Shown piece after piece: positions 38,889-49,400 of a stretch of 64,000 bases of DNA. This DNA is from Euwallacea fornicatus (taxonomy: Eukaryota > Arthropoda > Insecta > Coleoptera > Curculionidae), in the NCBI RefSeq assembly GCF_040115645.1, contig NC_089545.1:4216001-4280000 (forward strand), in the 5' to 3' direction. Position numbers and translations under genes: made by a program. The number at the start of each line of letters is the position of its first letter. Position 1 is the first letter of the stretch. Under the pieces are notes generated by a model. It had not been told where the DNA came from. It saw only the letters and a list, made by a program, of their open reading frames with translations, and made no database searches.

Positions 38889-39130
38889 AAGTACTTGAAC
38901 AAACTTTAAAGAGTTAATGTTTTACCGATTTTGATATAAAATTTCATTTGAACATGGATCCGTATTGACTTCAAAAAAAATTATTGTTTGGTATTGTGAT
39001 TATATTTTCGTTCAATAACATGGCGACTTAACGAAATTCTGGATACTGGGAATGTCGATGATGATAAACTTAAATATTCATTTAATTTCTTGTTTAATCT
39101 TAGAAAATGTTACATACACTATTGTACCTG
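38889..39130 (+). repeat. Left arm of long inverted repeat
   Basis: AAGTACTTGAACAAACTTTAAAGAG at the outer edge, the central ATTATATTTTCGTTCAATAACAT and the inner TTAATTTCTTGTTTAAT...TTACATACA all recur, diverged, in reverse complement at 40105-40354. The arms are about 240 bp. They enclose a transposase fragment and a MITE. Confidence 0.75.
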
Positions 39131-39158
39131 GAATTAAATAACTATAACTCTTAGTGCT
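39116..39158 (+). repeat. Direct repeat, copy 1
   Basis: ATTGTACCTGGAATTAAATAACTATAACTCTTAGT closely matches a second copy at 39541-39584. Copy 1 abuts the inner edge of the left inverted-repeat arm; copy 2 abuts the MITE. Confidence 0.65.
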
Positions 39159-39363
39159 TGTCGCTGAAAGCAGCCATTTTGAAAAAAAAATGATTAAACT
39201 TAAACCTGCGTTAGAAGTTTCTAAGTTGAGTTACTGAAAGTTTTTGAAACATAAGCGGAAGGAAACAGTATTTAGCATCATGTGTTATGTTAACATACCA
39301 GTATACAAACCACTATCACCAAATTAGTCAAAATTATATAAAAATAAAAACTCTCGAATCTTA

Positions 39364-39540
39364 ATTCTAGACGAGAATTACCCTAACCGTGGGACAGAAA
39401 GAGCGGGACCGCAAGCCTAGCCTCCCAGATCACCAAATTTCAATCCTTTAGATTATTTTCTGTGGAGTTATTTAAAGTCACTAGTTTACAAGACTTCAAT
39501 TCAAAATGAACAAGATCCAAGAATGTTAGAGGGCGCCACA
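39364..39540 (+). pseudogene. DUF4817-type transposase relic, C-terminal DDE segment
   Basis: An in-frame stretch begins ILDENYPNR, passes RAGPQA, a TAG at 39418-39420 where the family has Trp, and then PPRSPNFNPLDYFLWSYLKS with the third catalytic Asp intact at 39451-39453. LVYKTSIQNEQDPRMLEGAT follows. The family's C-terminal helix and everything upstream of the strand before the catalytic Asp are missing. The fragment sits between two copies of a 43-bp direct repeat and inside a large inverted repeat, so it is debris trapped in a composite structure. Confidence 0.75.
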
Positions 39541-39584
39541 TATAGTGTTGTACCTAAATTTAAATAACCATAACTCTTAGTATT
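39541..39584 (+). repeat. Direct repeat, copy 2
   Basis: TTGTACCTAAATTTAAATAACCATAACTCTTAGT matches copy 1 (39116-39158) with a few differences. It directly precedes the MITE that starts at 39585. Confidence 0.65.
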
Positions 39585-40104
39585 TATACCGAGTGTCCAG
39601 ACGAACATTAGACATAGAAGATTAACGTGGGAAATCGGTTTTTAATTTTTTGCTCCTGCAGGGATCATCCAATTGAAAAACTTTTATATGAAGGTCATAG
39701 TACTCAAGACCGGCCATCATTCCGAAATTTTTCAATCTACGAATTAGAACTATTTTGATTCAAAACGCCTCGGAATGAAAAAAAAATTGAATACATAACC
39801 GTTTGAAGCCACGATTGGTCAGAATCAAGACTTAGTGTTTGTTTAATTTTCACCTTGACTGTGATCATTGGTGGTGTCGAACAGTTGCGCGAAATGTTCA
39901 TATTTTTGAAATTTGAAGGCGTCTTAAGCCAAAACGATTCTAATGGGAAGATTGAAGTAATTGCACAACGGTGGCCGGTCTTGAGTAGCATGAGGAATCC
40001 ATGTAGAAGTTCTTCAATTAAATATTCCACGCGGGTGCAAAAAATGGAAATAGATTTCCTATATCAATCCCTTATGTTCGGAGTTTGCCTGGACACATGA
40101 TATA
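39585..40104. mobile_element. Foldback MITE, old copy
   Basis: The left end TATACCGAGTGTCCAGACG and the right end (reverse complement TATATCATGTGTCCAGGC) form terminal inverted repeats flanked by TATA. Internal blocks match the MITE at 45921-46400: AGATTAACGTGGGAAATCGG, GATCATCCAATTGAAAAACTTTTA, AAGCCACGATTGGTCAG and TCTTAAGCCAAAACGATTCTAAT. There is no coding capacity; the two overlapping open frames on opposite strands (about 39737-40100) are products of the palindrome. Arms are strongly diverged, so the insertion is old. Confidence 0.8.
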
Positions 40105-40354
40105 TTGTATGTAATGCCCTGTAATATTAAACAAGAAATTAAGTAAATATTTGAGTTCCTCTTTCAGATACTCCCAGTATCTAAAATGTTGTCAAATTGA
40201 TATGTTATTGAACAAAAATATAATCAAAATACAAAATAATTTTTTTCTGAACTCTCACATCTTAAGAACTAAACCAATACCGACTTATGTCCATGTTAAC
40301 TTTTTATCTTAAAATAAGTCAGAGATTCCCTCTTTAAAGTTTGTACAAGTACTC
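40105..40354 (-). repeat. Right arm of long inverted repeat
   Basis: The reverse complement reads GAGTACTTGTACAAACTTTAAAGAG ... GATTATATTTTTGTTCAATAACAT ... TTAATTTCTTGTTTAAT, paralleling 38889-39130. The MITE is inserted immediately at its inner edge. Confidence 0.75.
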
Positions 40355-40456
40355 AATAAACACTTTTTCAAAGTGTTCATTAAACTGAAGAGTTTTTCAG
40401 CATTTCTGTTTAAGCGCAAGTGCCATCGACACTTAAATTCTGCGTGCCACACACTG

Positions 40457-40540
40457 TACCACGTGCCCGATTCTGAAGCGCAACCGTGAGGATCTCGGTA
40501 ACTCTAAAAGACACAAAGTCGGTTTACAGATTCCTCACAA
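40457..40540 (+). mobile_element. Solo left terminus related to the nested element at 9276
   Basis: TACCACGTGCCCGATTCTGAAGCGCAACCGTGAGGATCTCGGTAACT followed by GACACAAAGTCGGTT parallels the left 80 bp of the element at 9276-10255 (TACAAGGTGACCGATATTC...GAATCTCGGAAACT...GACATAGAGCCGGTT). No right end or transposase follows. Confidence 0.6.
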
Positions 40541-43537
40541 ATGCTTTGTTAAGTCTGAAAATAAATTAAAAACTAACTAAAAAATAAATTTTGAAGTAAA
40601 TCATTCCAAAATTTGCGATCCAGGAAAAAAGCTTCACATTATTACTTCATTATCCTTCAGGTTTCTAAGCTTAGTTGGCCAGTGCTTTGGCTGTCTAGAT
40701 CACTTCCATTTACTAAAACACGTAATTATAATTCGAGTATTACACTTGCATATAAAACATCTGCAGTGGTAAAGCCTTGGGAGATGAAACATGACAACGG
40801 AGGTTAAGTCAGTCGCAACAATTCCGTTTGAGAATAGAAACAGGGTGACCACAGCCTGTCCGGTTTTCATCCGGATCTCTACTTCAAAGAAGAGCTTAGT
40901 TCAGGAAATTCTCCGACAGCTCAAGCTTAACACATTAACTGACGTAACCGCACGACGTTTTGTTTGATTAATTTATATCATAACTAACGCAGGTACTTCA
41001 ACTAAGTATATAGATTATAGCCGAATAAATAACAGCCGTAACCCGAATATCATAGATCCAAACATTTCAAAGCTAATCCACAATTTATGATGAAACTTAC
41101 ATGAGCCAGAGCGAGACTTATCAAATAAAAAGGAGGGTTTATTGACTCAATCGGCGATATTATGTTCTACATCGGGTTTAACTTATTGGCCTTAAGCTGT
41201 GTGTCCGCTGGCTAGATTTTCCAATTGTGGCCAGTATTGTTGAGAAATACGACTTCGAGATATGATCGGGCATTGGTCAGGCAACGCCAATGAACTCGGA
41301 GAAGCAAACTATTTTACAAACTGATGTAGGGCAGGAGTATTCACATTTCAGGCAGATATTGCCGAGCCGCGACTTAAATCCCGAGAAATTCTCAGTAAAA
41401 ATATTTCAATACCCCTCATTTTTAATCCAGAAAGTAGACATCCATTACGGCTAGGCCGGGGAGTGCTGGTGATTCATGTATTGTTTCCAGACAGCCGTAA
41501 ACCAGTGAAAATTATGTCCCTCTGTATAATGTACTCTGGATCCGGGCGCCAGTTACTTTTCTGAATTATACACTCTGCCAGATAAAAAATGTAAATGATG
41601 CCTCGCGCTACTGCAGGGTTATTATCTCCCTGGCTTAGTGCTCCTATCTTCCTTGAGGGATATCATTCTGTTTGTTTTCGTGGATTTCAACTTATAACAC
41701 CAACCTGCGGAGGAAAAAATGTGGAAATAATTAGATCGCGTCTCGGATCGTGTGGAGGAAAAGTTTCGGAAAAATATTGTGCTCGGAATGAAACCCAGTC
41801 GTATGCAGAGCATTTGCAGTCTTGTGAATTTATTTTTAAGAGGATTGACCAATTTACGGTAGTTGTTCGAAGTCTTTACCCTGTTGCTGAACGCAAGATC
41901 TAGCTCGATGTACTCAAAAATAGACGTGACTTAAAGGACTGGCTTGCCTTCGAATAGCCGTCGTAGGTACTTCAGCGAGGTTACAAAGATCTTGGACAAT
42001 TAAACATTTCGTTGGTACCTAAGTGTTCTGCATAAAGCCCCATAATTTAAAAATCGAGGTATGTCAGATCGGGTGCCCGAGGAGGCCCTGGGATAAGATC
42101 ACCACGAAAATCTAATCGGCCTGTATTGTTTGCATTAAAATGGGGCAAGACGTTAAAAAAAATCAACATCTTGTAGATTCCCGCAGTCACTTAACATATC
42201 TAACTGTGTAGGCATTACAAATTTTCTACATTCTTAATTTCAGCAAAAATTTCATAAACTTGCAGAACTGTATAGAAATTTTTTCAAATAATTTTAAAGT
42301 TTGGCAGCCTGTATCTTGGAAATGAAGCTTTTGTGGAGCCATGTCCACAAGAACTTTTCTCCACAAAATATCCTGAGGAGTCACATCCTGAAATTTACGA
42401 AGGTTTTGCCGTGCAAGATGTGTCAGAGGTTTTCGGTCACGATTGCATATCCCACACAACTCGAATTTTATCATATCTTTAGCGAATTTTCTCGAGTTAC
42501 TGCAATCACTCACAATTGCACTAATTCTGTATCTCTGATGTTCATCTAATAATCAGTCTTGAATCCAGACTATAAATTGACAGGCTAGGGACAAGGAGCA
42601 ATACGGGTAATTATTGACAAAGCATGGGAATATCTCAGGATGTGTACTGCAGTTCGACTGTACAATATGGTCCAAATTCGGAAGATAAAACATATCGATA
42701 GGATTTCCTTCGAATCTACAAGAGATATAAAAAAAACAAAATACGTTTCGTAGGTTGGATTTTCATAAAAGAGTAATTACTGCAATCTGCATACCTCTAT
42801 CGTTTTCTGTTTCGTCGCTACAGAGGGTCAGACCTCAAATATCAAAAATAACACACGGAGTATCTTTTACAAGTCGTATTGTGTTTTATTTCCGGTTTAA
42901 CTGAAGTTTTTTCAGAGTTGGTCTTATTTCTAGTAACGCAGATTGAAGTCCTATATCTCATACGAAAATTTCATTTTATCAACGTACCAGAGTAGTTCTA
43001 GAGTCTGACTCTATCCAAAATCCTCACTGCTTCACATCCGCGATTTTGTGCAATAGGAAATATGTGATTAAAAGAGCAAGAACAAAACAATAATTCTGAA
43101 AGCGCTAAATTATCATGAAATATGGTGGGCTCAGTATATCTCGAATTTGAGTGCCTTGGCTTCTTTATACATGCTTACATGTTTAGTAGATTCGTATGTT
43201 CCTGTATGGATGGAAAACTTCTATAAATTGAATATCTAGTGAAAAATATTTTTTGAAGTTTTGGCCCTCCGCTCAGGTGTGCAGAAACCACTGCGCGTCG
43301 TCGGATCCAGGAGCGTCGTTTAGGTAATCCGACGGCACCGGGCGACGCCTATATAATTGCCCCCGGTTTTCAATTAACGGCTCCAACAAATCAAACCGTT
43401 TTAGGACCGAGTCAAGCCGAAACGACGTTTCACTGCCTTTATGTTCTTCAATCCGCTGAAATATGGCCCTGGAGAACTGCTGAATACAAAGAAAAGATAA
43501 TTGGATGGGTAGAAATTATTGGCTCCAGTTTATAAAG
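40541..43537. other. Non-coding stretch, no gene supported
   Basis: A 102-codon plus frame at 41595-41903 (Cys-containing, no known motif) overlaps a minus frame and is not supported. At 42226-42549 open frames on both strands coincide with a GGCAGCCTGTA terminus-like motif (about 42303), possibly an unrecognised non-autonomous element. Confidence 0.4.
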
Positions 43538-43849
43538 CTATTTTGCATTTGCAAATAAAAACCATTTAGGAATTGATATACTATGTGATGATAGCATAAT
43601 ATTTATTTTCTCTTCGCGTGCATGACTATCTACTTTCCAGCACCCACTTGCCTGCAGAAAGTTGTATATTGGCACACTAGGCTCGGCATTGACGGTAGCC
43701 GAATTTGACAAATGAGTGAGGTTAGAAATTTGGCAAAAGCCAAATATTGTTAAAGATGTTTTAAGTTTCCGTGTGTTTAACAGAATAATTGAGGTTAGAA
43801 ACATAGCACCTTTCAAGAAAACTTGACTGGTGTCACTGTCACTACTCAT
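43538..43849 (-). CDS. Unidentified 103-codon open frame near a transposon-like end
   Basis: The frame starts with ATG at 43847-43849 and is open for 103 codons. Its N-terminus is acidic and Ser-rich (MSSDSDTSQVF), followed by a hydrophobic segment and no recognised domain. About 140 bp upstream in the same orientation lies TACAGGCTGTCCAACATTC (reverse complement, ending at about 43992), which looks like a DNA-transposon terminus. It could be the start of an eroded transposon gene. Nothing identifies the family and no matching far terminus was found, so chance is also likely. Confidence 0.2.
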   Translation of the reverse strand: MSSDSDTSQVFLKGAMFLTSIILLNTRKLKTSLTIFGFCQISNLTHLSNSATVNAEPSVPIYNFLQASGCWKVDSHAREEKINIMLSSHSISIPKWFLFANAK

Positions 43850-45920
43850 TATTTGTACGCGGGGAACAGCTGCTTTTCATGGCAATTTAAGATAAATTAG
43901 AATGACATATGTTATGCACCTAAGAAGACAAATATGTCACTATGACTTACGTGTCAGTGGGAATGTCAAAAAAGAATGTTGGACAGCCTGTAAATTAACA
44001 TAAATAAATGAAAAGCCTTTAAAAATAGTTTAACTGAAGCCTCAAATAGTTTACTAATAACATCCACAAATGCTCTAAGCAGTGTATTCGTATATATCTC
44101 AGAGGTCTGTGGCGCCATAATATCTAAATATCAATTGCTACACCAGTGACGCAATTAATCTCTGAGGCAACTAAACAGGTGCAACCGATATGGTGGAAAA
44201 AAAATAAGGAAAATTAAAAAAAGAGAGAGAAATAGTAATTCAGAAATTTTTAGTCGTGTTTTCTTTTGAGATAGAATATGAGAAATCATATGTTATAATA
44301 TTTCCGAATGCACATTAGTAATGGTGTATTTTAACGCTAATGGTGGAAAATGGTACCTACATCATAATATTATAAAGAGAACGAAATGGTACAGATATGA
44401 CGGATGACGATATGGTAAAAAATAATAGAAATTTATTACTCTACAACTTTAAAAGTCGCTACAACAGTCAACAAAATGGCCATTAATCTGTTTATGTTTG
44501 TTTGTTTCACTTCCTTGTTATGGACACCATTATGACACCGTAGGAAATAAGTTAATTTCCTTACGGTAACCCATGAAAAATAAGATGAAAGTAAAAATAA
44601 CGAAATTTTCGATATAATTTTTGAGTAACAATACTGTGACATGTACAGAAAAAAAAATTCTCAACTTCTACAATGTTCGTATATATTTTTCCCTTATTTC
44701 CATTTCGACACTGTTCAACCTCGACAAGGAAGGCTTACTTACTGCGACTATGTCTGTTCGTCCTCAAACTCATAGGTCACAATCCATAAGACCTTTCTTT
44801 ACCACTTTGCCACCATGCGAATCCATTACCCGGAATGACAAGTAGTGTCCGTGTCAGGCTGAAATTGTTTTAAAGGCTCTAATTAATTAATAGTGTTATG
44901 TCGTGTTGAAGACAATACATTCGTCCTTCTGTTGACGGAACACACAAAGGAGTCGTCCTGACAGGTCCTTTGTGAAGACAACAACAGAGCGCTGGACCTC
45001 GGGGAAAAGATCTGTCCGAGATGTCCGAATGAGTGGCAATTAGCTTCAGGATAGAATAATTAGATTTAGCTTGCCTTTAATGTATCCGGTGCATAGAGAA
45101 CAAAGTCTGGAAAACATGTTGGTCTTCTGAGCTCGATAAACAACGTTTTATCGCCGGCTCTGAACAAATATAACTCATAAATGAGTGCAGTGGCACAGCA
45201 ATAATGTTGGACATGGTTGTTAGTAATGGACATTAACAGCCCGATATAAATAATTCTGGAACAATAATTTGCTACCCTTGCGTTCCGGTTTAAAATAAAG
45301 CATCGAAAGGACAGTATGTTGCCGTAATTATAAGTTTTAACTGCAGTTGCCGTTCCACCCCCATAACGTATCTTAATTGATGAACCGCACTGCGCCAGGT
45401 GGAACCAAACGTCGTTAATCAGCCCTCATGCTTGTAGAATATGTTCTACTTTAAAGGTTAATATTTAATTACGCGAGAAACACATCCAGGCATTTACCCC
45501 TCGTCATTTCCCTGCCTCTTTATATAGCCCTTAAGTTGGCTCTAAAACACTCAAACAATAAAAACCACCATAATCATAACCTAAACAAGATAAGGCCTGT
45601 CTCGGCCATCCTTTCAACCCCTAAACCGTCTTGTTTATCGTTATGTCTCTGCGATAATTTAAAATTATAACAATTATGCTAAGTGTACTTAACAGACAAA
45701 ATTAATATTCAAAATGTAACGCTACAACTGTTACAGCGTTCTTAACATTAACAAAGGTAAGTTATAACACTCTTCTGCACGCTTTTGCTCAAATAAAGTA
45801 AGGCTTAATGGTAAGGGCTGGTGCAAAAGGCTAATTTGCCATGATGTGCATGTTAAAATTTGGTTTAGAATATTATCAGTTGCTGATGTTTTAGTATAGT
45901 TATATTTGAGCTGTAAAATT
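43850..45920. other. Non-coding stretch, no gene seen
   Basis: It contains a hairpin at 44943-44974 (listed separately). There are no coding motifs. GC-richer conserved-looking patches occur at 44930-45060 and 45340-45500, but nothing specific can be assigned. Confidence 0.4.
44943..44974. repeat. Hairpin with 9-bp perfect arms
   Basis: CACAAAGGA (44943-44951) pairs exactly with TCCTTTGTG (44966-44974), and the loop contains a small CCTG-A-CAGG foldback. Possible structured RNA or paired binding sites; no family recognised. Confidence 0.45.
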
Positions 45921-46400
45921 TATACTGAGTGTCCCGGCGAGCTCTAGACATAGGAGATTAACATGGGAAATCGGTTTTTATTTTTGCACCTGCAACGGAT
46001 CATCCAATTGAAAAACTTTTACATGGTGATCATAATTTCGAAATTTTTCTAATTTTCGAATTAGAACCGTTTTGGCTCAAAACATCTCTAAATGAAACAA
46101 ATTTGGCTGCCCCGCAGAGCTGTTCGAGGCCACGATTGGTCAGGGTTCAGACTTTGTATTTTATTCTGAACTTGACTCTGGCCAATCGCAGCTTCGAACG
46201 GTTACGCGGGATGTTTAAATTTTTTTAATTTGGCGGCGTTTTGAGCTAAAACGATTCTAATTCGAAAATTGGAACGAATTCGAAATTATGATCACCATGT
46301 AAAAGTTTTTCAATTGGATGATCCGTTGCAGGTGCAAAAATAAAAACCGATTTCCCATGTTAATCTCCTATGTCCAGAGCTCGCTGAGACACCCGGTATA
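45921..46400. mobile_element. Foldback MITE, young copy, nearly perfect palindrome
   Basis: The ends read TATACTGAGTGTCCCGGCGAGCTC (left) and TATACCGGGTGTCTCAGCGAGCTC (right, reverse complement), bounded by TATA. The 104-nt arm 45939-46042 and its partner 46279-46382 differ by a single base by eye. The inner arms are more diverged and meet near 46155. There is no coding frame. The CCGGGTGTC ends are related to the TACAGGGTGTC ends of DUF4817-type elements in this window, so an autonomous member of that group may have mobilised it. The transcript would fold into a very long hairpin. Confidence 0.9.
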
Positions 46401-49400
46401 CTTACGAATAAAAGTATACTTGAATGTAACATAAATAGACTTAATTTTAGTAAACCGCATAGTTACATTAGATCATATTATTTATTTCTAATTAATCTAA
46501 AAAGCGCTGTCTTCAATCTGAAAATCTAATGGACTATACATATAGTTGATAATGAACTGTAGTCGTGAACAAAGTATTATTCTTGCTTTTTATAGCTATC
46601 ATTTGTTATTTGTTCGAGAAGGCTGCGCCCCTCGTCTACGCCTCGGGACGTAAAAGTGTGCCTTAGCGAGCAACTGCCATAAAAAGGTCATATATCAACA
46701 TATTACTATTTAAAATAACCCCCTGTATATTATTTCACATAGGGATTCCTTGTAAAAGTACCTATACAGGGTGTCCGATTTTTTATACCAATTTTGCAAT
46801 GCTCGAAATGTTAAAAATCATCATATTAAATGAGAAAAATTTTGGCTTTTTTGAAAATAATAAAGTAACTCATACTGCGTTTTCTGTCTCTCTATTCTTT
46901 GCGAAATTGCTTTTGGTTTATGGGTGCATAGGAGAATATGAAAAAAATTGAAAATGCACTTATTTATAAGCCGAGACGTATTTAGGAAAGTTAAAAAAGC
47001 TAAGAAGAAACTAGTTTTTGATCTTCTGTACAGCGCTTCGAAAAGATTTTTTTTGTCAATATTTGGTTTCAAAATATCTAAGGGAAGTCACATATTTTTT
47101 ATGCTGTGATTGGGAGGTAAATTTAATTTCCATTAGATTTCATGTTAACACTTTTTCGAATTTTCAAAACACAATTTGGTCCAAACTGGTTCTCCACATA
47201 CATAAGTACACACACATATTAGACTAGAGCATATCTTGAATACTACAACAGCTAGAGAAATTTTAAAGGATTTTTTTCTTCTTTTGGTATTTCTCGGAAT
47301 ATCATAGCAGTATAAACAACTATTGTCGCGGTACATAGAGTCACTGTAAAAAAAAGAAAATTGTTTCTTATTATTTGACCTTTAGTAACCTAATCTAGCT
47401 TATCAGCTTCATTAATACCAACCCAAATCCCACAGTACAGCCTTAGTGTGGCTTAAATGTTTTTAGAGATAAAGATACTCTACAGAAAAATGTTGCTGTT
47501 TTTTTGGGGAATTTTTGCAAATTAATAGAGCTTCAATGCTTTTCAGTTTATGAATTAAGCACTCCACATGATCTCATGCATCTAGTAAACTATTTGGATG
47601 TAGTCAACTACTACATAAATTCTACAGAGTTCCCCATATTAAATTATTTACTTTGATTAGAAAGTTTTGTTTGACTTCTAAAATCGCATAGTTTAAATAT
47701 GAGGAACCTTCTGTCATTGGCACAATATTTATGTTATTGGGTACTATCTGTGCAAATTAATCATTTAGTAAATTACGGGTTTATTAACAAGTTTTTCTCC
47801 TATCAGTTTCCACCAACGTTAGTTAAAAAGAAATATAAGGAAGCTATAAATTAAACTTCAAACTGATTAAAAATTTGCACTTTGTTTAACCTTAAATTGA
47901 TAATTGCTATTTTAGACAGAATTACCTTGATACATGTATATCGATATTTTTAGATATTAAGGGTTCAACATAATTTTGTACACAATACACCTTTTGTTCA
48001 CTTTTAGAATTTCTTGCAGCTGAAGTCCATGTTGCGGATCCTCCTCATGCCAGTAGCGTGAATTAAGAATAAGACTGGAACCATGTGACGCTAGATGCCT
48101 GGAGCTTTAAATCAAAATCTAATTTAACCGAGTCCACCAAAATTGGCAGAAGGCAAATAAATTCACGGGCAATTGGAAAGTTTGATAAAACAGAAAAGTA
48201 TCTTTCCATAAAACCGATAAATCAGCCGTAATCGTTACAAATGCAGTCATACCGGGGCGCCCATAAATTATATATTCGTTCTTCAAAATGGGAATTCGCG
48301 TTCATTTTCACAAAATTACCGTAAATCAGTCGGTGACGTTGAGCTTCAAAATGTACATCGGAAAAAACTTTTTAATTTATTACCAATTGCAGAGCTATTC
48401 ATTTTGTTTGGTTCGTACACCATCCACTCTGGAATAAAACTATGTGTATTGTGCGAGACCAGTTATTGAATTTTATTTATGTACGTGGCTTGTCACGGAA
48501 TTGGCATCAGTTTAAACTTGAATTACGAGTTCCACTCGGCCAATTAACAAATTCCGCCCTATTAGCTTCCAAAGGGCCTTTTCACAACTTCGTTAAAACA
48601 ACAGTTTATTATAATAAGCCATGCGCACGACAAAGTTTCCACCTAAATTATAATACTTTTCCTAGCAAACTTGTTCCGATATATTCCTCAAGAGGTAGTA
48701 AATAAGGACCGGACATCTAAATACGTGGTGCTTAGAGTCTGGGGACCAAAACTGGACTTTGTCCGGCAGGTTAACAACGATATTTACGAAACGGAGCAGA
48801 CGTATATCGGGCACCTTATAGCACACTGTATAACACGTTATGGGCCCGGAAGGACACGGCATTAGCGAAGAATTTCAACGACGTGTCCCGACGCCCATAA
48901 GTTGTCCAGTTTAGGATATTGTGTTCCGGAATTTATCGAAACGAGTTTCCTTATAGGGTAGTGATGACAGGAAAATAATAATAAATTGTAAGTATAACGA
49001 CTTTTTGGATTCCTATATCTGAAAACGCGTTTAGAGTATGTTCTGCAGCTAATTGCCAATCGAACGTCGAAAGCACATATTTTGATAGCTCGTTTGAGAG
49101 CATTAATTAATAGGTCTGCCCCTTTCGATACAGATGCCCCACTCAATAAAATCGAACTAAACGAGAATCAGGTAATCTCGAATATAATTTAAAATGTGTT
49201 ATATGCGCAAAAGGTATTGCGCGTGCGGAAAGTGCAACTTTGCCGCGCGTTGATTGCAGGAGTTTGGTCAGAAATCGCATCTTCAACTACTCATTTTTGA
49301 AAAAAAAATTAAAAGGGATATGCACTTTCGTATTAAGGCCCTGCTCAAAAAATTTAACCAAATTGAGATAAATGGGAATGTCTTAAAATAAATATATACA

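Noticed and set aside
39737..40100. Open frames of 97 and 81 codons on opposite strands
   Set aside because: They lie inside the palindromic MITE and are by-products of its inverted arms.
41595..41903. 102-codon plus frame with several cysteines
   Set aside because: Cys spacing matches no known domain, and a minus frame covers the same bases. Likely chance.
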